Assembly (NCBI RefSeq): GCF_003813775.1
Contig: NZ_RPDH01000003.1
Coordinates: 186,001-250,000, forward strand
DNA: 64,000 nt
Direction: 5' to 3'
Origin: Chitinophaga lutea
GTDB lineage: Bacteria; Bacteroidota; Bacteroidia; Chitinophagales; Chitinophagaceae
The first letter of the stretch is position 1; every line of letters starts with the position of its first letter. The notes beneath the pieces are model-generated. The model did not search any database and was not told the DNA's origin. It saw only the letters and a list, made by a program, of their open reading frames with translations. Of the stretch, positions 1-9,926 are shown in pieces. Made by a program: the position numbers and the translations under genes.

Positions 1-47
1 GTTCTGCCTTTTGAAGTCCCTGTTTTAAAGAAAAATAACAATTGCAT

Positions 48-74
48 TTTGTTTACCAAAAAGGCATATATTTG
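48..74 (+). promoter_or_regulatory. Candidate promoter for SusC/SusD locus 1
   Basis: TATATTTG at 67-74 fits the Bacteroidota -7 consensus TANNTTTG. TTTG at 48-51 is the nearest -33 candidate, but the spacing is 15 rather than about 19 bases, so only the -7 element is convincing. Confidence 0.35.
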
Positions 75-189
75 TTTACATAGACACGAGTCAATCAAAA
101 TCATTCTACGTTCATTTAAACTTTCATAAAAGGGGAGATACGCAACATAAGGCTTCGTTATGCAGATCGCAACAATAGGGCGCCGGCTT

Positions 190-214
190 AAAAGTGCTCC
201 GGAGGGACTTTTTT
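190..214 (+). terminator. Nested hairpin with T-tract in the locus 1 leader
   Basis: AAAAGT (190-195) pairs with ACTTTT (207-212), and CTCC/GGAG pairs inside it. The hairpin runs into a T stretch. It may terminate an upstream transcript or attenuate the SusC message. The stem is A/T-rich and weak. Confidence 0.35.
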
Positions 215-369
215 GCCAACGGCTCCGGCTATCCGCAAGAGTGGATGTATGAGGGGGTGTATCACCGGTATTAAAAGACTATGAGATTTATTTAGCTGGA
301 TGTTCCATGGCGCTACGGCGTGTCAACGGTATTAACAACTTCATTTTTTAATCGTCTATTTTAAAATGT

Positions 370-3300
370 ATGAATTATAGCATTCATATTGAAAAGAGGG
401 TGAACAGCCTGTTTCGCACACTTGACAGGTCCCGTATGGCGAGCGCTTCCCGGCTGGTGGGGCTTTGTTTTGTAGCCTTCAGCCTGGTGGACGCACGGCC
501 CGCATTTTCGGCGCCGGCGCTTACGGATGCGCGCGTTACCGGTGTGGCTGTACTGAACGTCAGCGGTACCGTTAAAGATGACGCCGGTACGCCGATTCCG
601 GGAGTGGTCATACAGGTGTCCGGCGGCTCGCAGACCGCGGTAACGGATGCCAACGGGTATTATCAGCTCAGCCAGGTGCCGGAAGGTGCCGTGCTGGTGT
701 TCAGGATGCTCGGTTATGTGACCCAGGAGGTGCCGGCCGGCAAAAGCCAGATCAATGTTACCATGCAGCGCGACGTGCGTACGCTTGGTGAAGTGGTGGT
801 GTCGGACGGTTACCGTACCACCACCGTGGCCGCCAATACCAGTGCCATCAGTTCGGTAAAGGGCGATGTGCTGGAGAACAAACCTTTCTCCACTTTTGCA
901 CAAACCCTGCAGGGGCATATCGCGGGTCTGACCGCGCCTACCACCAGCGGGCAGCCGGGTGCGGCGGTCGACATCCGCATCAGGGGGCTGGGCTCCCTTT
1001 CCCTGTCGTCGAACCCGCTGATCGTGATCGATGGTATGATCGTGAATTCGGGTCAGCTGGGGTATAATATGACTACGTCCAACGCCCTCGCAGGCTTGAA
1101 CCAGAACGATATCGAAAGCATAGACGTATTGAAAGACGCGGCCGCAACGGCATTGTACGGCTCCCGCGGCAGCACGGGCGTGATCATTATCACCACCAAA
1201 CGCGGCAAGGCCGGAAAAACACAGGTGCGGGTGGATGCGGAAGCGGGTGTGAGCAGCCAGATGGATCCGCCGGATGCGGGCATGCCGCTCAACGGTCCGC
1301 AATATGCCGAAATGTTCAGGGAAGCATTGCGCAACGGCGGTTCCACACCCGACCAGATTGCCGCACTGGCGGAAAGTTACGGCCTCAACAGCGGCAAAAG
1401 CAACGATTGGTACAAACTGGTTACCCGCACGGGTAAACAGCAGCAATATAACGTCAGCCTCAACGGCGGCACGGAGAAAACAAAGTTCTTCGGCTCCGCC
1501 GGTTATTTTAACCAGGAGGCCACCACCATTGGCTCCGACTTCAAAAGAATTTCCGGTCTGCTGAATTTCGATCAGCATATCAGCAAACGGCTCCAGTTGT
1601 CGACCGGCATCAATGTTTCCAACGTAGGACAAAACACGCCCTACAGCACACAGTTTTCCGGCAACCCCACCTGGGCGGCACGCGTACTGCGGCCTTTCCA
1701 GCTGGCCTATAAAGACGACGGTTCCATCAACACCACCATCGCCGGCAATACGAACTTCCCCGGCATTTACAATCCGTTGTGGATTGCCGAGCACGATAAA
1801 AAATACCTCTCGGAAACACGTGTGCTGGGTAACGTGAAACTGAAATGGAACATCTGGGATAAACTGAATTACACGAGCTATATCAGCGCCGACTATCAGA
1901 CGCTGGAGGAAACCACTTTCCTCAATGCGACGATGGGCGACGGCGTTTCCCTCAAAGGCCGGAGCCGGAACTATTACACGCGTTACTTTAACTGGCTGAC
2001 GCGTAACCAGCTCGACTACCGGTACGATTTCAAAGGCGTGGATAATTTTTATGCCACGGCGGCGGTGGGTTACGAAGCGCAGCGTTCCAAGGAATACCTG
2101 CTGGCGGCAGACGGCGGCGGGTTCCCGTCTACGCACGAAAGCCTCACCGCGCTGAGCAATGCTGCCACGCCCCTCGGCGCCTATGGCCAGTACAGCAACT
2201 ATGCCTTCACCTCATTGTATGCCACCGCCGGTATCAACTACCGGAACAAATATGCCCTGAACGGCTCTTTCCGCCGGGACGGCTCTTCAAGGTTCGCGTC
2301 CAATAACAAATATGCCAGCTTCTATTCCGTAGGCGGCACCTGGAACGTGCACCAGGAAGACTTCTTCCAGCGCCAGCATGTTTTATCGTCGCTGAAGCTG
2401 CGGTCTTCTTACGGCACCACCGGTAATGCCAGCCTGGGCAACTATGCCTGGCTGCCGCAGGCGGGTTACGGGCTTGCTTACGGATATGCCGGCATCAACG
2501 GCCAGCAGTACGCCACCATCGGCAACATCGACCTGCGCTGGGAAACCTCCAGGAAGTTCGATGCGGGGCTCGACATCGGTTTTGCCGGCGACCGTTTTAT
2601 GCTCACGGTAGATTACTACCACAATAACATCGACGGCCTCATCCGCTCCGTACCTACTTCCCTCACCACCGGCTTCTCCGCCGTCAGCGAAAATGTGGGC
2701 GCGATGGTGAACAAAGGATGGGAATTTACGGTGAAGGGTGATGTGCTCCGGATAAAAGACTTTACCTGGAACAGCAATTTTAACCTCGCCCTCAACAAGA
2801 ACAGGATCACCCGGCTGCCGGCGGGCACCAGTGTGCAGAACAACCTGTTCTATCTCAAGGAGGGCTACAGTTTCAATACCTATTACATGAAAGAGTTCGC
2901 CGGCGTCGATCCGCAAACGGGCGACCCGCTGTATTATAAGGATGGCACGCATGCCGCCACCACGAACAATATCGCCGATGCGCAGCTCGTGCCGCTCGAC
3001 AGGCTCTCCGTTCCGAAAGCGACGGGCGGTTTCAATAACATGTTCAGCTACAAAGGCATCAGCCTGGGCATCGACTTCAGTTACAACCTGGGTTACTGGG
3101 TGTACGGCGCATCCGATCTCTACACCACTTCCGGCGCCAACTATACGTACAACAAATACAAATACATTTACGACCATCGCTGGACGACGCCCGGACAGGT
3201 TACGGACGTGCCGAAGTTCACGACCAAAACAGACAATTCGGTAAGTACCTACCGGTTGTATAAAGGTGATCACATCCGCCTGAAAAACGTTACGGTGGGA

Positions 3301-3498
3301 TACGATTTCCGGAACATCCCGCTGGTCAAACAACTGGGCATCAGCAAACTGCATGTGTACGGAAGGGCTACCAACCTGTTCACCCGCACGTTCGATAAAC
3401 GCCTGCCGTTCGATCCTGAAGTGAACTACTCCGGGTTCGATTACCAGGACATGATGCAATACAAAACTTTCACCTTTGGTATTAACGTAGGACTTTAA
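370..3498 (+). CDS. SusC-like TonB-dependent receptor, locus 1
   Basis: Outer-membrane TonB-dependent transporter that should import oligosaccharides together with the SusD lipoprotein encoded next. After a hydrophobic signal region (about residues 23-48) it has a carboxypeptidase-regulatory-like domain (about 64-120, SGTVKDDAGTPIPGV), then the plug with the family motif pattern VIDGM..., SIDVLKDAAATALYGSRG and GVIIITTKRG, and a long barrel ending in an aromatic-rich strand. The 1042 residues are normal for SusC. There is no STN domain, so sigma/anti-sigma signalling through this receptor is unlikely. The start is ATG 370; ATG 436 (MASASRL) is a plausible alternative because the signal peptide begins there. 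SusD follows after 11 bases. Confidence 0.93.
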   Translation: MNYSIHIEKRVNSLFRTLDRSRMASASRLVGLCFVAFSLVDARPAFSAPALTDARVTGVAVLNVSGTVKDDAGTPIPGVVIQVSGGSQTAVTDANGYYQLSQVPEGAVLVFRMLGYVTQEVPAGKSQINVTMQRDVRTLGEVVVSDGYRTTTVAANTSAISSVKGDVLENKPFSTFAQTLQGHIAGLTAPTTSGQPGAAVDIRIRGLGSLSLSSNPLIVIDGMIVNSGQLGYNMTTSNALAGLNQNDIESIDVLKDAAATALYGSRGSTGVIIITTKRGKAGKTQVRVDAEAGVSSQMDPPDAGMPLNGPQYAEMFREALRNGGSTPDQIAALAESYGLNSGKSNDWYKLVTRTGKQQQYNVSLNGGTEKTKFFGSAGYFNQEATTIGSDFKRISGLLNFDQHISKRLQLSTGINVSNVGQNTPYSTQFSGNPTWAARVLRPFQLAYKDDGSINTTIAGNTNFPGIYNPLWIAEHDKKYLSETRVLGNVKLKWNIWDKLNYTSYISADYQTLEETTFLNATMGDGVSLKGRSRNYYTRYFNWLTRNQLDYRYDFKGVDNFYATAAVGYEAQRSKEYLLAADGGGFPSTHESLTALSNAATPLGAYGQYSNYAFTSLYATAGINYRNKYALNGSFRRDGSSRFASNNKYASFYSVGGTWNVHQEDFFQRQHVLSSLKLRSSYGTTGNASLGNYAWLPQAGYGLAYGYAGINGQQYATIGNIDLRWETSRKFDAGLDIGFAGDRFMLTVDYYHNNIDGLIRSVPTSLTTGFSAVSENVGAMVNKGWEFTVKGDVLRIKDFTWNSNFNLALNKNRITRLPAGTSVQNNLFYLKEGYSFNTYYMKEFAGVDPQTGDPLYYKDGTHAATTNNIADAQLVPLDRLSVPKATGGFNNMFSYKGISLGIDFSYNLGYWVYGASDLYTTSGANYTYNKYKYIYDHRWTTPGQVTDVPKFTTKTDNSVSTYRLYKGDHIRLKNVTVGYDFRNIPLVKQLGISKLHVYGRATNLFTRTFDKRLPFDPEVNYSGFDYQDMMQYKTFTFGINVGL

Positions 3499-3509
3499 AA
3501 GATCGAGCC

Positions 3510-4949
3510 ATGAAAAGAAGACATGTATATATATCCATCCTGCTCTCATCCGTAATGGCGGTTGTTTCCTGCGGTAAAGACTTCCTGGAAGAAGAGCCTT
3601 CCATTTCGGTGTCCGTCGATAAAGCCATCCAGACCGAAGGCGATATGCTGGAGGCATTGGCGGGTACATACCGGGTGCTGAACAACTACTACCTCTACGG
3701 GCGCAACGCGCTGGTGTGGGGCGATCTGCTGGCCGACAATGTGTATATCAGCAGTTCTACCTCCGGCCGGCTGCTGCCCTGGAATAACTACACCTATGTA
3801 GGCAACAACGCCGAAGCCGGCCTGCTGTGGTCGCAGAATTATTATGCCATTTTGCAGGCCAACCGCATCCTGGCTGCCGGCATCGCAGAAACGAACAATG
3901 CAAGCCAGCTGAGAGGGGAGGCATATGCCATCAGGGCGTTTTGTTACCTGAACCTGGTGAACTGGTTTGCCAAACCGCATACCGTTAACCCTGCCGCCGA
4001 TGGTGTGCCGGTGGTGACCGTACCTGCCAATATCAGCGGGGCGTTTGTCAAACCCGCGCGGAATACCGTGGCGGAAGTGTACACGCAGATCATTGCGGAC
4101 CTCGACAAGGCTTTCGCCATCATGCCCGAAACACCGCCTGCCATTCACGCCAACAATACCAACTTCATTTCGAAGTATGCGGTAAAAGCCCTGCAGGCAA
4201 GAGCTTTCCTGTATAAAGGAGATTATGAAAAAGCCCGCGATGCGGCGCTGCTGGTGGTGCAGAAAGGCGGCTATAACCTGGCGGGCACCGCGGCTGCATT
4301 TACCTCGTACTGGGCATCGAACGTCACCCGCACCGATAAACTGGAAACGATTTTTGAACTCAACAATTCCGCCACCGCCAACAACGGCGTGGAAGGGCTC
4401 GACTATATGTACGCCAGGACCGGTCTGGGCGATCTGCTGGTGACCGACGATACCTATGCGCTCTATAGCGAAACCGACCGCAGGAAGGCGCTTATCGTAG
4501 CCGGTACGCGGGCCGGCCAGCAGGTGAACTATGTCAACAAGTACCAGAATACGGGCGTGGCCGACAGGGACGAGATCAAATTGCTGCGTTATGCGGAAGT
4601 GCTGCTGACCTTGTCTGAATCTTACGCCCGGGTGAACGATGAAACCAATGCGCGCCTGTACCTCAACATGCTCGCCAAAAACAGGGATCCTCTGTTGGTG
4701 GATTATACATATGCCGGGCCGGCCCTGCTGGATGCCATTTTGCGGGAAAGGCGCAAGGAACTTGCTTTTGAAGGTCTCCGGTTTTTCGACCTCGCGCGGA
4801 CTAACGTGAACTTCACCCGCCAGAACATGGGCGCCAAGGCATATTCGTTTTATGTGGACGTAAAAACAACGGATTTCAGGAGGCTGATGCCGATACCGGA
4901 AGCGGAATTGAGCGCCAACCCGAATGTAAAGCCGAATCCTGGCTATTAA
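3510..4949 (+). CDS. SusD/RagB-like surface glycan-binding lipoprotein, locus 1
   Basis: Surface lipoprotein that caps the SusC barrel and delivers glycan. The N-terminus MKRRHVYISIL... leads to a lipobox (VVSC) and the typical GKDFLEEEP start of mature SusD proteins. The TPR-like part carries the RGEAYAIRAFCYLNLVNWF motif and the C-terminal part the LRERRKELAFEGLRFFDLAR motif that define the RagB/SusD family. At 479 residues it is of normal length. It lies 11 bases after the SusC gene and is surely cotranscribed. A GC-rich hairpin follows at 4983-5005. Confidence 0.93.
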   Translation: MKRRHVYISILLSSVMAVVSCGKDFLEEEPSISVSVDKAIQTEGDMLEALAGTYRVLNNYYLYGRNALVWGDLLADNVYISSSTSGRLLPWNNYTYVGNNAEAGLLWSQNYYAILQANRILAAGIAETNNASQLRGEAYAIRAFCYLNLVNWFAKPHTVNPAADGVPVVTVPANISGAFVKPARNTVAEVYTQIIADLDKAFAIMPETPPAIHANNTNFISKYAVKALQARAFLYKGDYEKARDAALLVVQKGGYNLAGTAAAFTSYWASNVTRTDKLETIFELNNSATANNGVEGLDYMYARTGLGDLLVTDDTYALYSETDRRKALIVAGTRAGQQVNYVNKYQNTGVADRDEIKLLRYAEVLLTLSESYARVNDETNARLYLNMLAKNRDPLLVDYTYAGPALLDAILRERRKELAFEGLRFFDLARTNVNFTRQNMGAKAYSFYVDVKTTDFRRLMPIPEAELSANPNVKPNPGY

Positions 4950-4982
4950 ACGATAATTTACGGTAGGTTTATGTGAAATATT

Positions 4983-5010
4983 CCCTGGGGCCCGGTGCCC
5001 CGGGGATTTT
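4983..5010 (+). terminator. Hairpin between SusD and the lyase gene
   Basis: CCCTGGGGC (4983-4991) pairs with GCCCCGGGG (4997-5005), nine pairs with one G-U, loop CCGGT, followed by ATTTT. It sits 13 bases before the ATG at 5023. It is either a partial terminator or an mRNA-stabilising hairpin that lets the SusC/SusD and enzyme parts be expressed at different levels. Confidence 0.5.
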
Positions 5011-5022
5011 GATTTGACAAGC

Positions 5023-7764
5023 ATGAAGAAAGCAAGAACAGGTTTTATTGGCGTGCTGCTATTGCAGGTAATATCGCTGGCTGCTTATTGCCAGGCGTAT
5101 CCCGCCGTGGTGGGCGATAAATTCGTGAACAGGCAGCCGGCTGCCGAAGCATGGGTGAATGCGGAACATGCTGAAGTGGTACGAGGCGGTGAGGGTGGTG
5201 TGAGATTAAAAAAAGGGGCGACGGAGCATAACCCGCCGGTTGCCCCGGATGTTGTATTTCGCGTCAGGGTGCCCCTGGCGGGTACCTACCGGCTGTCTAC
5301 CTATGCCATTCCGGAGGGAGGGGCGGAAAAGCCGCAAAGGGATGAAAAAGGAAACATCGTGACCAGTTACATCAGGCTGCAGCTGGGCCGTCAGCGCGCA
5401 ACCAGGCGGATCGTATACGACAGGCACCACGCCGCCGGGCAGGTAACGGGCAGGTTCGAACTGAAGCAGGGAGAGCAGGAACTGAAAATCTGGCTGCCGC
5501 CGGGCATTCAACTGGTATATATCGAATGGAAAAATTATAATCCGCCCGCGGTACCTGCTGCCGCAAAAGATTACATGCCGAAAATTGTGCCGCCACCGGG
5601 CCATCCCCGTTTATGGGTGACGCCGCAAACGCTTCCCCTGGTGAAATCGCGGCTGACGGCGCCGGAAAACAAACCCGCCTGGGACGGCGTGCGCGCCACC
5701 GCTTTGCGGCCGTATGTTTTTCATTGCGACCCGCAACAGGAAGTGTTTTACAACGAAGGCCTGGAGAAAGCCGCCGAGGCGAAAGCATTTTATTACCTGA
5801 TGACAGGGGATAAAAAAGCCGGCAACGAAGCGGTGCGGCTGATGACGGATTATTTGTCCGCACTGGAATTCGGTAACGTGACATATGGCGATATTACACG
5901 CGAAATAGGCCGTGCCATTTATACGGCATCGTTGGTGTATGACTGGTGTTATCCACTACTGAGCAGGAAGGATAAAGCGGCGTTATACAGTAACATGCTG
6001 CGGCTCGCAAGGGATATGGAAATAGGATGGCCGCCCTTTATGGACAGCATCATCAACGGCCACGGTAACGAAGCGCAGATCTGCCGCGACTTGCTGGCGA
6101 TGGGTATCGCGCTGTATGATGTGGATCCGCTCCCTTACCGCTACACTGCTTACACGGTGCTGGAACAGCTGGTGCCCATGCGGAAGTTTGAATATGCATC
6201 TCCCCGGCATAACCAGGGCGTGGATTATGGCGCCTACCGCTTCGGCTGGGAGATGCATGCCGCCTGGTTCTATTACCGGATGACAGGGCTCCGCGTTTTC
6301 GACGACAACATCAAAAAACTGCCTTACTTCTGGCTGTACATGCGCCAGCCGGACGGATATATGCTGCGCGACGGCGATATGTTCAGCGGAAAAATCAGCG
6401 GCGGCAAACCGGTCTACTGGAAACAGCCGCAAACAATGTTGCTGAGTTATGCCTATTCGAATGATGCCGTGATCAAAGGTGAGTTCGAGCGGCAGGGCGG
6501 TTTGCCCGGCAATCCAGTACTGTTCCTGCTGGTGAATGATCCTGCGCTGAAAGCGGAACACCGCCTTGCACAACTTCCCCTGACCAAAGATTTCGGTACC
6601 GTGCTGGGTGGCATGGTAGCGCGTACCGGCTGGAATAATACAGACAGCAGTAACGACGTGATCGCGGAGATCCGGGGAGGCGGTTATCACTTCGCCAATC
6701 ACCAGCACGCCGATGCCGGTGCGTTGCAGATCTATTACCGCGGCATACAGGTAGGGGATATCGGCTTGTATGTTTCTTACGGCACGCCCTATGATTTTAA
6801 CTTCAACAAAAGATCGGTGGCGCATAGCATGATGCTGGCGGTGGATCCGGAAGAAAAATTACTCTTCCGCGCACGGGTGCGGGACGGCGGTACAAGGTTC
6901 AACCAGCGTTTTCCGCAAACACCGCAGGAGACCGTGTCCGATCCCTGGTTCAATAACGGGCAGGTGCAGTCGGCCGGCTTCGGCCCCTCGGCAACCGCAC
7001 CCGCGTTCAGTTACTTCAAGGCCGACCTGACCAGTGCTTACACATCCAAGATGACCCGATACACGCGCGGTTTCTGTTTCCTCAACCTTGGCCGCGAGGA
7101 TGTGCCGGCTGTGATCATCCTGACCGACGATATGACGACGGCAAAAGCAGACTTCAAAAAATACTGGCAGATCAACACCTTGCACCTGCCGGACACGACA
7201 GGGGGGCGGCTGGTGTTGCAAAACAGCCGCAACGGGCTGACGGGTAAAACCTACGTGGATATGCTGCTGCCGGCGCCCAAAGACCGCATCATGGCAATAT
7301 TAAGCGGTGATTCGGCTAACAGTGTTTTCGGGCAACCCTACCAGGTAGTGTCCGACAAACCGGAGGCCCATGCTCACCGCATCATGATAACGCCTGCAAC
7401 TCCGCGCTTACAGGATCGTTTTCTCACCGTATTCCAGATGGTAGCGGGCAATACCAAACCGTTGCCCGTAAATTTCAAAGCAGAAGCGACGCACTACCAG
7501 CTCGCCATCGCAGACAGGGTGGTGTGCATGAGCGCCGGCTCCGGTTTAATTGACCGTTCGTTTATAATGAAAGCACCCGCCGGAACGCGGCAGGTAACGC
7601 TGGCCGGATTGAAAGGCGGTTACTGGCATATCAGGAGCGCCGATGGAAAAATAAACTTTACTGCCGCCGTGGCGGACGGTAACAATACGCTGTGCTTCGA
7701 TGCCGGCGAAGGACACATCACCGCAACGCCCGGCGGTGTTGACGGCGTGCCGGTGTTGAAGTAA
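5023..7764 (+). CDS. Heparinase II/III-like polysaccharide lyase
   Basis: Predicted secreted lyase or lyase-like enzyme acting on a uronic-acid glycan. A signal peptide (MKKARTGFIGVLLLQVISLA) is followed by a beta-sandwich module (about 20-185), an alpha/alpha toroid (about 190-520) and a C-terminal beta-sandwich of the heparinase II/III type. Matching motifs include the NGHGNEAQICRD helix, HNQGVDYGAYRFGWEMH in the toroid, and HFANHQHADAGALQIYYRG, the His-rich metal and catalytic strand of the Hepar_II_III domain. About 913 residues, long for the family because of the N-terminal module. I chose ATG 5023 over an in-frame TTG at 5014 because the signal peptide starts there. The substrate cannot be read from the sequence. 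Confidence 0.8.
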   Translation: MKKARTGFIGVLLLQVISLAAYCQAYPAVVGDKFVNRQPAAEAWVNAEHAEVVRGGEGGVRLKKGATEHNPPVAPDVVFRVRVPLAGTYRLSTYAIPEGGAEKPQRDEKGNIVTSYIRLQLGRQRATRRIVYDRHHAAGQVTGRFELKQGEQELKIWLPPGIQLVYIEWKNYNPPAVPAAAKDYMPKIVPPPGHPRLWVTPQTLPLVKSRLTAPENKPAWDGVRATALRPYVFHCDPQQEVFYNEGLEKAAEAKAFYYLMTGDKKAGNEAVRLMTDYLSALEFGNVTYGDITREIGRAIYTASLVYDWCYPLLSRKDKAALYSNMLRLARDMEIGWPPFMDSIINGHGNEAQICRDLLAMGIALYDVDPLPYRYTAYTVLEQLVPMRKFEYASPRHNQGVDYGAYRFGWEMHAAWFYYRMTGLRVFDDNIKKLPYFWLYMRQPDGYMLRDGDMFSGKISGGKPVYWKQPQTMLLSYAYSNDAVIKGEFERQGGLPGNPVLFLLVNDPALKAEHRLAQLPLTKDFGTVLGGMVARTGWNNTDSSNDVIAEIRGGGYHFANHQHADAGALQIYYRGIQVGDIGLYVSYGTPYDFNFNKRSVAHSMMLAVDPEEKLLFRARVRDGGTRFNQRFPQTPQETVSDPWFNNGQVQSAGFGPSATAPAFSYFKADLTSAYTSKMTRYTRGFCFLNLGREDVPAVIILTDDMTTAKADFKKYWQINTLHLPDTTGGRLVLQNSRNGLTGKTYVDMLLPAPKDRIMAILSGDSANSVFGQPYQVVSDKPEAHAHRIMITPATPRLQDRFLTVFQMVAGNTKPLPVNFKAEATHYQLAIADRVVCMSAGSGLIDRSFIMKAPAGTRQVTLAGLKGGYWHIRSADGKINFTAAVADGNNTLCFDAGEGHITATPGGVDGVPVLK

Positions 7765-8225
7765 CGCGCCTAAAATAGAAGCTGCCGATGCACGTGTAGT
7801 GGCGATGAGCTTGTGCGTATTGTAGGTGGGATGATTATTCTTCCCGATCTGGTAATCCTCATTAATCGGAAACACTCTTCGTACAATGCGCCTGATCTTT
7901 GCGGTTTTACTACGGCATAGATCAGGCGCTGCGGACGGTCTTTTGATGCCGGCCGTTTGTAATCTTTCTCAAGCGCTTTTTTGTGGCTGAGCTCCATGCC
8001 ATCCCGTAATTATCTCCATTTTTTTAATCGGAACGTCCATTGTAATAAAAAAGAATCCGGGGGAACTTGAAGCGCCAATTATGAAACAACGCATGGCCTG
8101 CGGAACCGGCCGGGCAAACATAATAACCCGCAGAACAGGGCCATGTTCGACGGCGGCAGCGTTTTGAAACTGCCTCGGGGTTGTTGGCCCGCTTCCGGCA
8201 TAATTGCAGTATATTAAACCAAAGA
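7765..8225. other. Intergenic region without a supported gene
   Basis: About 460 bases between the lyase and the GH30 gene. Minus-strand frames at 7770-7997 and 7546-7875 read as fairly ordinary protein for short stretches and could be a frameshifted gene remnant, but they run into the 3' end of the lyase gene and show no family motif I recognise. No promoter of the TANNTTTG type was found upstream of GH30. Confidence 0.4.
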
Positions 8226-9881
8226 ATGATCAAGATGAACATGACGACGCTTACGATGATAGTCCTCATGGCCTGCGTGAAAAACAGTGGGCCGGCGCGT
8301 ACGGAAAATCCCTGTATCGTGAACGGCAGAGATACCTGTGCCGTCAGCAAGGCGTTGACCGCCACCATCGACCTGGCTGCCGAAAAACAGACCATGCACA
8401 GCTTCGGCGCATCCGATTGCTGGGGTATCAAGTTCATCGGCAAAAACTGGCCGGAGCGCAAACGCAACCAGATCGCGGACCTGCTGTTCAGCAAAGAGAT
8501 GGATGAAAAAGGCAACCCGAAAGGGATCGGTCTTTCCATGTGGCGCATCAACATTGGCGCCGGCAGTGCGGAGCAGGGAGAACAGAGTAACATCAGTTCG
8601 CCCTGGCGCCGGGAAGAATCTTTCCAGTTGCCCGATGGTAGCTACGACTGGTCGAAGCAGGCCGGCAACCAGTGGTTCGCCCGCGCCGCCAAAGCCCGGA
8701 ACGTGGAGAATTTCCTTTTGTTTTCCATCAGTGCGCCCGTGCATATGACGAAGAACGGATACGCGTTTGCACCGGGCGGCGTTGAGAAAGGGAAGCTGAA
8801 CCTGCAAGCCGGGAAAATGAACGCATTTGCGGAATTCCTGGCGGATGTGACGAAACACTATGTAGACGCGGGCATACCGGTGCAATACATCAGTCCCCTG
8901 AACGAACCGCAATGGGACTGGATGGCGAAAGAGAACGGCAAAGCCAGCCAGGAAGGCACGCCTGCCACTAACCAGGAAGCCTTCGAGCTCATCCGGGCCC
9001 TCGACGCCGGCATCACCCAAAGAGGATTGTCCACAAAGATTGCTATGGGCGAAGCCGGTGCGCTGAACTATGTGTATGGCACGGTGAATTCCGCACCCGA
9101 GCGAAGCGATGTGTTCAATTATCTCTGGAACCCCTCGAGTGCAGGGTACATCGGCTCATTCCGTTCCGTGGCGCCGGTACAGAGCAGTCATAGCTACTTT
9201 GCGCAGCCCGATATCCCCACGCTGCTCAATCATCGCCAACAGCTGGCCGCACGCATGGCCGCGGTGAATCCGAAAGTGGACTACTGGCAATCCGAATATT
9301 GCATTCTCGGCAAAGAGGACGGCATCCAGGGTGGTGGAAGAGACCTGGGCATCAATACGGCCCTGTACGTGGCGCGCCTCATTCATACGGATATCGTGGT
9401 GGGCAGGGCCACATCCTGGCAATGGTGGCTCGGCGTAAGCCCGTCCGATTATAAAGACGGACTTGTGTATGTGGCCAATGTGAACGGTACCATGGGCGAG
9501 TTATCGGCCACGCAGCAGGACGGTTTGATATACGCATCGAAATTGCTCTGGGCGCTGGGGAATTTTTCGCGGTTCGTTCGTCCCGGCATGATCAGAATAG
9601 ATGCTTCCCTGGAAAACAATACCGACCCGAAGACCGCTGCCGCCAACCTGATGATTTCCGCTTACAAGAATCCTGTCAGCAAAGAAGTAGTCGTGGTGCT
9701 GATCAATATGACAACGAAAGATGAACAAGTTAGTCTCGATGGGGTAAAATTCGCTACGCGACAGATCGCAGCGTACACCACGTCCGATACCAAAGAATTG
9801 CAGTATAGCAGCCAGCAGGCGGGTGCGCCGGTGATGATCGGGGCGAGGTCGGTGGTGACGCTGGTAGGGAAGTACCGCTAG
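8226..9881 (+). CDS. GH30-type glycosidase lipoprotein (endo-beta-1,6-galactanase-like)
   Basis: Retaining glycoside hydrolase of the GH30 group, closest in feel to the O-glycosyl hydrolase/endo-beta-1,6-galactanase subset. From ATG 8226 the signal sequence ends in a lipobox (VLMAC), so the enzyme should be membrane-anchored. The TIM barrel starts with MHSFGASDCWG; the acid/base is E227 in SPLNEPQWDW and the nucleophile E357 in WQSEYC; a beta-sandwich closes the C-terminus (about 480-551). ATG 8235 is an equally possible start. The surrounding lyase and SusC/SusD pair suggest breakdown of a galactan- or uronate-containing plant polysaccharide such as arabinogalactan; that substrate is inference. 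Confidence 0.8.
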   Translation: MIKMNMTTLTMIVLMACVKNSGPARTENPCIVNGRDTCAVSKALTATIDLAAEKQTMHSFGASDCWGIKFIGKNWPERKRNQIADLLFSKEMDEKGNPKGIGLSMWRINIGAGSAEQGEQSNISSPWRREESFQLPDGSYDWSKQAGNQWFARAAKARNVENFLLFSISAPVHMTKNGYAFAPGGVEKGKLNLQAGKMNAFAEFLADVTKHYVDAGIPVQYISPLNEPQWDWMAKENGKASQEGTPATNQEAFELIRALDAGITQRGLSTKIAMGEAGALNYVYGTVNSAPERSDVFNYLWNPSSAGYIGSFRSVAPVQSSHSYFAQPDIPTLLNHRQQLAARMAAVNPKVDYWQSEYCILGKEDGIQGGGRDLGINTALYVARLIHTDIVVGRATSWQWWLGVSPSDYKDGLVYVANVNGTMGELSATQQDGLIYASKLLWALGNFSRFVRPGMIRIDASLENNTDPKTAAANLMISAYKNPVSKEVVVVLINMTTKDEQVSLDGVKFATRQIAAYTTSDTKELQYSSQQAGAPVMIGARSVVTLVGKYR

Positions 9882-9895
9882 GTGCGCAAACTTAT

Positions 9896-9926
9896 TTTGA
9901 ATAATCTGACGGGCGTTCTATATTTG
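9896..9926 (+). promoter_or_regulatory. Consensus Bacteroidota promoter for the TonB/DUF4374 operon
   Basis: TTTG (9896-9899), exactly 19 bases, then TATATTTG (9919-9926) is a full match to the TTTG-N19-TANNTTTG consensus. The start codon at 9940 lies so close that the 5' leader would be about seven bases or less. Confidence 0.7.

Larger units (their letters stand above)
1..369. other. Upstream leader region of SusC/SusD locus 1
   Basis: No coding gene is visible here. A TANNTTTG-type -7 element (67-74) lies about 295 bases before the first start codon, implying a long untranslated leader if it is used. The leader holds one nested hairpin at 190-212 followed by T residues, which could act as an attenuator or be the terminator of an upstream gene. 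The rest shows no structure I can name. Confidence 0.4.

Noticed and set aside
361..2136. 591-residue open frame on the minus strand inside the SusC 1 gene
   Set aside because: It is antisense to a clear SusC gene; GC-rich codon use leaves the opposite frame open. No family motif or signal. The same holds for long antisense frames at 2383-3669, 3546-5024, 15406-16662, 19514-21082, 31141-32241 and 46347-47183.
5014..5022. TTG start of the lyase gene
   Set aside because: The signal peptide begins at ATG 5023 and the three extra codons add nothing recognisable. The same reasoning moved the starts of the GH30, AKR, SusC 2, transporter and secreted prophage genes to internal ATG codons.
7546..7997. 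Two overlapping minus-strand frames that could be a frameshifted gene
   Set aside because: Short stretches look protein-like, but there is no family motif, no promoter and one frame lies largely in the lyase gene. Kept only as a note in the intergenic entry.
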